A stretch of DNA of 50,194 nt from Scytonema tolypothrichoides VB-61278 (GTDB lineage: Bacteria; Cyanobacteriota; Cyanobacteriia; Cyanobacteriales; Nostocaceae): contig NZ_JXCA02000022.1 of NCBI RefSeq assembly GCF_000828085.3, positions 18,997-69,190 of the forward strand, read 5' to 3'. Under the pieces are notes generated by a model. It was not told the DNA's origin. It ran no database searches and saw only the letters and a list, made by a program, of their open reading frames with translations. Shown here in pieces: positions 43,949 through 50,194 of the stretch (position 1 is its first letter; every line of letters starts with the position of its first letter). A program made the position numbers and the translations under genes.

Positions 43949-46315
43949 CTATGAACTAGGAGTGGCGTTATGGATGGTTAGACGCCTTTCAATTGCGTTT
44001 AGGTAGCGATCACTCATTTCCTCAATTGTAACTTTTATTAAAGTATGATTACCAGTTGTTAAAACCCGCAAACCTATTTCGGAATTCCCAACTGCACCAA
44101 GTTTTTGCCAATGATGACCTAGTTGTTCTCTTAAAAGACTCTCCCAAGTTTCTTGTTGTTCTATTCCAACAGAGACTATAATCCGTGCGCCACCTTCACC
44201 AAAAAGAACTTCGTCCCAACGTTGGTTGTTGTGTGCTGGTAATTCTAATTGGATATCAGCACCAAATTTGCCCGTTATACAACATTCTGCCAGAGCAACG
44301 GCGACTCCACCCTCAGCACAATCATGAGCCGAACGAACCCAACCTTTGCGAATTCCCTCGCGACAGACTTGTTGTACTTGGCGTTCCAATTCAAAATCAA
44401 CTCGTGGCGGTTTTCCAGCAACAGTGTTGTGGATAGTGGCTAAATATTCCGAACCTCCTAGCGTAGAGTGGGAAGAAAGTTCACCCAACAAATAAATCAC
44501 ATCACCATTCACTTGCCAAGCTTGACCACAAATCTTGGTCAAATCAGGGATTAAGCCTACCATACCCACAACAGGGGTAGGATAGATTGGTTGTGGGTTG
44601 CCTTGAGAATCGAGAGTTTCGTTGTAAAGAGAGACATTTCCGCCTGTCACTGGAGTTGTCATTTCTCGACAACCTTCAGCCAAACCGCGACAAGCTTCTG
44701 CTAATTGCCAGTAACCAATAGGTTTTTCTGGACTACCAAAATTCAGGTTATCAGTAACTGCTAAAGGTTCTGCACCCACACAGCTAAGATTTCGTGCTGC
44801 TTCTGCGACAACTGCCTTCGCTCCTTCATAGGGATCAAGATAAACATAACGGGGATTGCAGTCTACCGTAGCTGCTACGCCGCTTTGGGTATTGGAAACT
44901 TTCCCCTGAACCTCTACTTCCTGTGGACGTAAGCGAATCACAGAAGCATCTGCACCACCTGGTAGCAGAACGGTATTATTCTGTACCTGGTGGTCATACT
45001 GTCGATATACCCAACGTTTTGATGCGATAGTGGGAGTATTCAGCAAAGTCAACAGGATGTCATTCCAACTTTGCAAGCGTCCTTGAATTTCTATACCAGC
45101 AGATGTACTCTTAGGCAGAGAATCAGGAGTCCATTCCCAAGCTTTTTGTGCATATTCCGGTGGTTGGGTCAACAATTCCCGGTGATATAGTGGGGTATTT
45201 TCTGCCAACGCTGTTGCAGGAATTTCTGCAGCAACTTCACCCTGAAATAAAATCCGGACAATGGGTTCAGCAATCACAGAACCTGCAACAACTGCATGGA
45301 GTCCCCAACGATGGAAAATGTCAATTAACTCTTGTTCGCGTCCCTTGTGTGCAACAAACAGCATCCGTTCTTGAGATTCCGAAAGCAGATATTCGTACGG
45401 AACCATTCCTGCTTCCCGTACAGGAATCTTATCTAAATCGAATTCAATGCCCACATTGCCTTTTGCAGCCATTTCTGAGGTAGAACAGGTAATACCAGCA
45501 GCCCCCATATCCTGTGCGGCGACGACTGCACCTGTTTTAAACGCTTCCAAACAAGCTTCAATCAGCGACTTTTCCAAAAAAGGGTCGCCCACTTGTACCG
45601 CCGGACGATCATCCATAGACTCATCACTAAGTTCTGCACTGGCAAAACTTGCACCTCCCATTCCATCACGTCCAGTCGTAGAACCAACATAAAGGACGGG
45701 GTTACCTATACCAGACGCACCAGATTTAACAATTTCTGGCGTTTCCATCAATCCCAGCGCCATCACATTCACCAAAGGGTTGTCAGAATAAGCGGGATCA
45801 AAATAAACTTCACCGCCGACAGTGGGGACACCTACGCAATTTCCGTAATGGGAGATACCAGCAACCACACCACTAAAAAGTCTTTGGGTTTTCCCATCGT
45901 CCAGAGAACCAAAGCGCAGAGAATTTAACACGGCAATGGGACGCGCACCCATTGTAAAAATATCTCTTAAGATACCTCCTACTCCTGTCGCAGCTCCTTG
46001 AAAAGGTTCGACCGCTGAGGGGTGGTTATGTGACTCAATCTTAAACGCAAGTCGCAGACCATCGCCCAAATCTACAACACCAGCATTTTCACCAGGTCCA
46101 ACAAGAATGCCGGGTCCTGTCGTGGGAAACTGTTTGAGTAACGGACGGGAATTTTTGTAACAGCAATGTTCTGACCACATCACCCCAAACATTCCCAGTT
46201 CCGCTTTGTTGGGATGACGCCCCAGACGCATCACGATTTCTTCATATTCTTCTAGCTTCAAACCAACAGCCGCAATTTCTTCAGGAGAAAAAGGATCGGA
46301 GGAAATGGGGATCAT
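43949..46315 (-). CDS. purL: Phosphoribosylformylglycinamidine synthase subunit PurL
   Basis: The 788-residue PurL (small type, working with separate PurS and PurQ) uses ATP and ammonia to convert FGAR to FGAM. Motifs: [19 protein letters not shown] with the conserved His (about 47-65), [20 protein letters not shown] (ATP/substrate), [34 protein letters not shown], and in the second half [31 protein letters not shown] and [16 protein letters not shown]. The glutaminase domain of large-type PurL is absent. It precedes purF on the same strand. Confidence 0.97.
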   Translation of the reverse strand: MIPISSDPFSPEEIAAVGLKLEEYEEIVMRLGRHPNKAELGMFGVMWSEHCCYKNSRPLLKQFPTTGPGILVGPGENAGVVDLGDGLRLAFKIESHNHPSAVEPFQGAATGVGGILRDIFTMGARPIAVLNSLRFGSLDDGKTQRLFSGVVAGISHYGNCVGVPTVGGEVYFDPAYSDNPLVNVMALGLMETPEIVKSGASGIGNPVLYVGSTTGRDGMGGASFASAELSDESMDDRPAVQVGDPFLEKSLIEACLEAFKTGAVVAAQDMGAAGITCSTSEMAAKGNVGIEFDLDKIPVREAGMVPYEYLLSESQERMLFVAHKGREQELIDIFHRWGLHAVVAGSVIAEPIVRILFQGEVAAEIPATALAENTPLYHRELLTQPPEYAQKAWEWTPDSLPKSTSAGIEIQGRLQSWNDILLTLLNTPTIASKRWVYRQYDHQVQNNTVLLPGGADASVIRLRPQEVEVQGKVSNTQSGVAATVDCNPRYVYLDPYEGAKAVVAEAARNLSCVGAEPLAVTDNLNFGSPEKPIGYWQLAEACRGLAEGCREMTTPVTGGNVSLYNETLDSQGNPQPIYPTPVVGMVGLIPDLTKICGQAWQVNGDVIYLLGELSSHSTLGGSEYLATIHNTVAGKPPRVDFELERQVQQVCREGIRKGWVRSAHDCAEGGVAVALAECCITGKFGADIQLELPAHNNQRWDEVLFGEGGARIIVSVGIEQQETWESLLREQLGHHWQKLGAVGNSEIGLRVLTTGNHTLIKVTIEEMSDRYLNAIERRLTIHNATPSS

Positions 46316-46890
46316 AGCAATGCAATAGCAAGGGGACAGAGCATTATTTTAGCGATTTAAGTGCCCTGTAGGTATTCACGTAAATGGTTTTCTATTTTCT
46401 CAAGGAAGATGCTGCGTGCTTTGTTGTGCGGCGTTAAGCGTAGTTCTGGCGCAGGCGATCGCTATTCCTACTGAGTCTTGCAAGAGGTGAGAATTTGTTA
46501 TTGTTACTACCTTTCGCCGATTATTCTTCTCTGGTAGAGATTGTCGAACAACTGTATAAACACGTAAATTTTTATAGAGGCTTTAAGTTTCAGAAAAATC
46601 AAATAAGTGTTTTCACTATTTGAAGAAGAGAAATCCTTTCATACCATTAATATTAACTAAGTCAAGTGTGATAAACAAGTTTTGCCATATACAATACGCG
46701 TATCTAAAGAGATGATTTAACAAGTTCGAAATTGTTCTAATCATCGGTTTTATCATGGGCAATCATACTTGTATTAGTTTTGAAAATTTCATTTTTGTAG
46801 TGTGCTAACTACTACTCAACACAGTTGTCCCACGTACCCAATTGATTGAATTTGTGGTTTAGTCTGCTCTTTTCACAAAAGGAATTGTAT

Positions 46891-46939
46891 AAAAATGTTA
46901 GGGGAGTCTTTCTCTGTTGAAGATTCCTCTAACATTTTT
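46891..46939 (+). repeat. Strong 20-bp hairpin
   Basis: Left arm AAAAATGTTAGGGGAGTCTT and right arm AAGATTCCTCTAACATTTTT around a 9-base loop. The two imperfect positions are G/T, giving G-U pairs in RNA from the + strand but mismatches (C/A) from the minus strand. It may be a transcript end or a small fold-back repeat; no + strand gene lies upstream. Confidence 0.7.
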
Positions 46940-47010
46940 CACATACAACAGAAAAGCCCATTCTTGATAGGACTGGCTCCCCAACTCACTAGTACGTTGA
47001 GCGCGGAAAG

Positions 47011-47031
47011 AAAGCTACCACTTGAAACCAG
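47011..47031. repeat. 21-bp sequence shared with 23533-23553
   Basis: AAAGCTACCACTTGAAACCA (plus G) differs at two positions from the copy at 23533; AGTACG lies 14-15 bases upstream in both. A dispersed remnant is likely. Confidence 0.5.
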
Positions 47032-47498
47032 TAAAAATATTACAATATAAATGTTGTTTATTTGTCACTTTTCTCTTGTTGTATTAGTGCAAAAAAGCAC
47101 CGATGCTGTCGGGCAAAGCCATTCCTCCAGATAAGGCTGTAATCCTTATAGTATCTAATTTTTGTCGTTTATAACTGTTTAGTTATTTCTGCCGTGTTGC
47201 ACACGCTTAACTTCCAGTCTGAAGTGCAAGTTACACATTTGGGATGCTCCCAAAATATCTATTATGTGTATAAAATGATTGCTCTAAATTAATACAGTTT
47301 CTGATTCTCCAGAAAATGACTGCTTCTAAGGTAAAAGGCTATGCTGGTTCTATCTTAATTTTTGAGTTATAAAAAGATGAAATTATACGTATTTATGTGT
47401 CTATGCAGTTTAGTAGAAATAGTTTTGTGATGAAAATCACTGGTGCGGATGATTAAGATCCTATTTTTTATATAAGCCAATAGACATAATACTAATAA

Positions 47499-47573
47499 CT
47501 GAACTCTAGCCGAGTCATTAATAGGGAACACACTAAACGCCGACAGCTTTCACAAGAAAACTGTCGGCTTTTT
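47499..47573 (+). ncRNA. Candidate small RNA with intrinsic terminator
   Basis: A TAATAC -10-like hexamer (47487-47492) precedes a gene-free stretch of about 75 nt ending in a clean terminator: GCCGACAG, 14-base loop, CTGTCGGC, then TTTTT (47539-47573). No ORF is present. A separate promoter and terminator without a protein gene is the usual form of a cyanobacterial sRNA. The -35 is weak and the identity is unknown; the region upstream of the hairpin (GGGAACACACTAAAC) is unpaired-looking. Confidence 0.45.
47539..47573 (+). terminator. Intrinsic terminator
   Basis: Perfect 8-bp GC-rich stem GCCGACAG/CTGTCGGC plus a TTT/AAA extension, followed by TTTTT. It is on the + strand; apcD lies on the minus strand beyond it, so it does not belong to apcD. 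Confidence 0.8.
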
Positions 47574-47726
47574 GTATAAAAAGGGGAATAGAGAAATAAA
47601 AATAGTAACAAATGACTCTTGACTATCAAATAAAATTTCCCCACAACTTGTTAGTAACTTGACACAAATTTTGCCGTAGCCACTATCCAGTGTGGGGAGG
47701 GTATGATCAGTATGTGGGTATTATTG

Positions 47727-47757
47727 AGATTGAGAATGTTGAGATTGAGAATGAGTT
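47727..47757. repeat. 15-bp tandem repeat downstream of apcD
   Basis: TTGAGATTGAGAATG is repeated twice in direct orientation with the start of a third unit (TTGA), about 60 bp after the apcD stop. Confidence 0.65.
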
Positions 47758-47816
47758 GACTGCATTCTCACTTTGTAGTCCGCAAGTCCACTCAAAGAAG
47801 TCTCACTAACTTTGTC

Positions 47817-48302
47817 TTACGACATCGCTTGAATGATGTAATCAAAGTAGGGGCCTGCTTCAGCCGCATCTTCTGCATTCAGTAAATTAAGGGAGGCTTT
47901 TTTCAGACAGTTGATTGCTTCTACCATTCCAGGTACGGGAACGCCAAGGGAATTGTACATTTCCCTGACACCAATTAAACCAATATCTTCAATTGGTTGT
48001 TTGTCACCAGCTAGTACACCGTAAGTGATTAGGCGCAAGTACCATCCGTAGTCACGAACACATAAAGCTCGTTGCTTGTCTCCGTATGCATTGCCCCCAG
48101 GTGCGATAAAGTCAGGACGCTTCTGCCAAAGCTGTTTAGTAGCTTCTTGAACTATCTTTTTTTCATTTTCGGCTAGGGTTGAGACAATTCGTATCCGTTG
48201 CTCGCCAGTTTGCAAATAGTCTTTGATATTGTTGAGTTCGCCACTGCTAGGATAACGCAGTTCGTCGTCGGCTTTGAGAATAACTTGGCTTACTACAGTC
48301 AT
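47817..48302 (-). CDS. apcD: Allophycocyanin alpha-B subunit (terminal emitter)
   Basis: ApcD is a minor allophycocyanin subunit in the phycobilisome core that passes excitation energy to photosystems and affects state transitions. The 161-residue globin-like protein has the bilin-attachment Cys81 in [50 protein letters not shown] and the C-terminal [15 protein letters not shown]. The start ([20 protein letters not shown]) and the [20 protein letters not shown] segment match ApcD better than ApcA. It is unlinked to apcABC here, as is common. Alternative ApcA is unlikely. Confidence 0.95.
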   Translation of the reverse strand: MTVVSQVILKADDELRYPSSGELNNIKDYLQTGEQRIRIVSTLAENEKKIVQEATKQLWQKRPDFIAPGGNAYGDKQRALCVRDYGWYLRLITYGVLAGDKQPIEDIGLIGVREMYNSLGVPVPGMVEAINCLKKASLNLLNAEDAAEAGPYFDYIIQAMS

Positions 48303-48707
48303 GATTATTGCAATGACATGAATTAATTATTATTTGCTAGTTTAACGAGTCTTGAGGACACAAGTGAAGAGAGGACAAGGAAACAATCTCATCGGGAACC
48401 ACCAGAAGACACTTCCGTACCAAAAGTTGTTGGCCGGCTGACGCCAGTGGTCTAAACTATGCCCAAGGGTGGTTTCACCGCCTTGCAGTGGCTGCGAATA
48501 ACCTAATACGGTTGCGGTTAGTGGTATTTAATTTTGTCAGATCCCCCAAAAGAGTTAAAAAGCTTGCTTAGTTCCCTCATTTTTAACGAGGGCTAGGGAG
48601 GATGAATCCCTAACAGCAGCCGTATTGGCTAATAACCCTTTGGATTAGCCAGTCGCCTAGATCGGGACACTCTCCTGCGGCGCTGGTTCACTAACAACTA
48701 ATGACTA
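48303..48707. other. Intergenic region between apcD and rlmD with a MITE-like repeat
   Basis: This 405-bp gap contains the apcD promoter side, a MITE-like element at 48498-48633 and an STRR array at 48691-48718. No coding sequence was recognised. Confidence 0.6.
48498..48633. mobile_element. MITE-like element (~136 bp) with imperfect terminal inverted repeats
   Basis: Left end ACCTAATACGGTTGCGGTTA and the complement of the right end AGCCAATACGGCTGCTGTTA are matched at about 16 of 20 bases, with TA near both borders. Inside, CCCTCATTTTTAACGAGGG forms a stem and GATCCCCC/GGGAGGAT give a second inverted pair. It has no coding capacity. Size and layout resemble cyanobacterial MITEs such as Nezha, but identity was not tested. 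Confidence 0.6.
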
Positions 48708-48718
48708 ATGACTAAAAA
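48691..48718. repeat. CTAATGA heptamer STRR overlapping rlmD start
   Basis: CTAACAA, CTAATGA, CTAATGA, CTAAAAA in 7-bp register. The rlmD ATG (48708) lies in the third unit, so MTKK is repeat-derived. Confidence 0.85.
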
Positions 48719-49425
48719 AAATTGGAAACAAGGTGAGTTAATTGACGTTGAGATAGTGGATTTGAATGATGCAGGTGATGGTGTAGGGCGTTGGGAAGAA
48801 AGGGTCGTATTTGTAAGCGACACTGTACCGGGCGATCGCGCTGTTGTCTTTTTAGTACACGTTAAACCCAACTACGCTCACGCTAAACTCAAACAACTTC
48901 TCAAATCATCACCTTACCGCGTCCGACCTAGCTGTATCGTCGCTGATAAATGTGGTGGTTGTCAATGGCAGCATATTGATTATCAGTACCAGTTGCTTGC
49001 AAAGCAAAATCAAGTTATCCAGGCTTTGGAACGTATTGGTGGTTTCGTCCAACCACCAGTAGACCCAGTACTTTCGACTCCTGAATGTTTGGGCTACCGT
49101 AACAAAGCGACTTATCCTGTGGGATTATCTGCCACTTTTACGGTTCAAGCTGGTTACTACCAAAAAGGTAGCCACCAATTGATTAACTTGAACCAGTGTC
49201 CCGTACAAGATCCAAGATTAAATCCTTTGCTGTCGGAAGTTAAACAGGACATCCAAAAGCGGGGGTGGGAAATTTACAACGAACAGCACCACACAGGTGT
49301 TGTACGTCATCTTAGTTTACGCATTGGTCGCCGCACAGGCGAAATATTACTAACTTTGGTGGTTAAGGACTGGAATTTACGCGGAATTCAAGACCAAGCA
49401 CTGGAATGGTTAAAGCGCTATCGCG
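48708..49425 (+). CDS. 23S rRNA (uracil-5-)-methyltransferase RlmD/RumA-like, truncated
   Basis: The first ~239 residues match the TrmA/RumA family, which makes 5-methyluridine in 23S rRNA. A TRAM domain (about 5-65) is followed by the iron-sulfur cysteines Cys76, Cys82, Cys85 (CIVADKCGGC) and one in NLNQCPVQDP near residue 164. The family SAM-binding and catalytic Cys regions, expected beyond residue 300, are missing: the frame continues past about 49425 only into unrelated GC-rich DNA and stops at 49715 with an Arg/Gly/Ala-rich nonsense tail. The loss is best explained by a chimeric join. The ATG sits inside a heptamer array. Confidence 0.88.
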
Positions 49426-50194
49426 GAGGTTGGCGTACTGATCGTAGAGGAAGAGCGCGAAGTGGGCCAGCTCGTGGCCGATCGTGCGCCAGCCCTCGGG
49501 CTCGGCCCAGCCGCCGCAGCGGGCACCCGCGCCGTCCCAGAGCCGGCCGAGGAAGACCGGGGCCGGGTAGTGCAGCACGGGCTGGCCGCCCGGCGTGGCT
49601 GCCAGGCGCGGCGCGGCGACGATCCCGCCGACGTAGGCGCTCGGGCGGTAGCCGCTGCTCGCCAGCACGCGCACGTCGGCCTCCTGCCAGGCCTTCGGGT
49701 CGCTGCCGATGGTGACCTCGCCGAGCGTGATCTGGCCCTCGCTCATGCTGTAGAGGTAGCGCGCCGCCTCGCGCAGCCCGCGCTCCAGGTTGGCGCGGTA
49801 GCCGGCCGGCAGCCCCGCGGCGGGCGACGGGCAGCCGGGGGCCAGCTCCGGACCCAGCTTGTCGTCGGCGCCGGGCTCCCACTCCAGGGCCACGCCCAGG
49901 TCGATCGCGATCACCGGGGTGTAGCTGACGACGAGGCGCGGTGGCTTGGCCGACTCGGCGCTGGCCAGGCTCAGGCCGAGGCTGGCGCCGGCCGGGCCGC
50001 GCAGGGCCAGGCCGAAGTTCGGCCGCGGCCGGCGCAGATCGCGCCACTCGGCGAGCAGCGGGCCGATCTCCCACTCGACGTAGAAGCCCGCCCCCGGCCC
50101 GACCGCCCGGCTGACCCCGGCGGGCGTGGAGGGCGGGCGGCTGTCCCAGGTGACCTTATCGGGGTCCCAGGCCGCGTCGACGCGCTCCACCCGC
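49426..50194 (-). CDS. Foreign GC-rich partial gene: DNRLRE-like domain plus putative metallopeptidase
   Basis: The minus strand has one open frame from the window edge to the join near 49426. Its first part (VTWDSRPPSTPAGVSRAV; VEWEIGPLLAEWRDLRRPRP; NFGLALRGPAGAS; PPRLVVSYTPV) has the pattern of DNRLRE-type adhesive or carbohydrate-binding domains. After a linker comes a segment with LERGLREAARYLYSMSEGQI and GWRTIGHELAHFALFLYDQY, an HExxH zinc-protease motif. GC content and codon use are far from the cyanobacterial part; Chloroflexota or another GC-rich bacterium is a plausible source. Both ends are missing. Confidence 0.7.

Larger units (their letters stand above)
46316..47816. other. 1.5-kb gene-poor region with hairpins and an sRNA candidate
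   Basis: No protein gene could be supported here. It contains a HIP1-bearing stretch near 46459, a strong 20-bp hairpin (46891-46939), the 21-bp motif shared with 23533 (47011-47031), a candidate promoter-to-terminator unit (47499-47573) and a 15-bp tandem repeat (about 47727-47757). The rest is AT-rich. At 46341-46435 the minus strand has a short frame ending ENHLREYLQGT without a start codon, perhaps the tail of a lost gene. Confidence 0.5.

Noticed and set aside
46341-46435. Minus-strand frame ending ENHLREYLQGT
   Set aside because: Only about 30 codons with an upstream in-frame stop and no Met; could be a gene tail but cannot be assigned.
3932-48718. Heptamer arrays considered as CRISPR
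   Set aside because: They are simple 7-bp tandem repeats without unique spacers; no cas genes are present in the window.
49437-49715. C-terminal Arg/Gly/Ala-rich tail of the rlmD frame
   Set aside because: It is the antisense reading of the foreign GC-rich gene, not part of the methyltransferase.

Overview
The window looks like a filamentous, probably heterocyst-forming cyanobacterium (Nostocales). Evidence: frequent HIP1 octamers (GCGATCGC), a phycobilisome gene (apcD), cyanobacterial families such as the DUF3038/DUF4335 pair and an MnmC-like methyltransferase, a remnant of the heterocyst-element gene xisI, and many 7-bp short tandem repeats (STRRs of the TGACTAA type) between genes. Most genes are chromosomal housekeeping functions. 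From about 49,425 to the end the sequence changes abruptly to GC-rich DNA coding for an unrelated protein, which is most simply an assembly chimera.

Layout. 1-3.1 kb: a FecR-domain secreted protein (cut by the window edge) diverges from a proline-rich outer-membrane barrel candidate. 3.1-6.7 kb: sulfurtransferase, MnmC-like methyltransferase, HD-GYP response regulator. 6.7-11.3 kb: repeat-rich gap, glmU, isoaspartyl peptidase, a tiny DUF2256 protein, pyrD. 11.3-14.3 kb: a membrane protein with a putative DNA-binding tail, a scarred gap where a tRNA-like 5' piece abuts the 3' end of xisI, a methyltransferase and an acetyltransferase. 14.4-19.7 kb: cation/proton antiporter with a UspA-like tail, then two tandem glutathione-reductase-type flavoenzymes. 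19.7-22.3 kb: a YqiA-type esterase gene split by an IS607-family element (serine recombinase plus TnpB). 22.3-27.8 kb: hisC, a conserved unknown, an AT-rich gap, an acetyltransferase, a TonB-like protein, tRNA-Gly(TCC). 27.8-31.9 kb: the pstSCAB phosphate operon (minus strand) with a Pho-box-like promoter and a terminator. 32.3-37.4 kb: bioY-lspA, a fold-back MITE-like element, a secreted Pro/Gly/Thr-rich protein, and a class A penicillin-binding protein with an FHA domain. 37.4-46.3 kb: DUF4335/DUF3038 pair, apt, a peptide-type ABC permease, a small unknown, purF and purL. 46.3-50.2 kb: a 1.5-kb gap with hairpins and an sRNA-like transcription unit, apcD, a MITE-like repeat, a truncated rlmD/rumA, and the foreign segment.

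Functional links: purF, purL, apt and pyrD serve nucleotide metabolism; glmU and the penicillin-binding protein serve the envelope; pstSCAB forms one phosphate uptake transporter; bioY and lspA are co-oriented membrane genes. The least ordinary material lies between genes: the IS607 insertion whose precise removal would restore an esterase frame, the tRNA/xisI scar, STRR arrays that supply start codons of neighbouring genes, two MITE-like elements, a dispersed 40-bp palindrome, and several strong hairpins. No convincing new multi-gene defence or biosynthetic system was seen.
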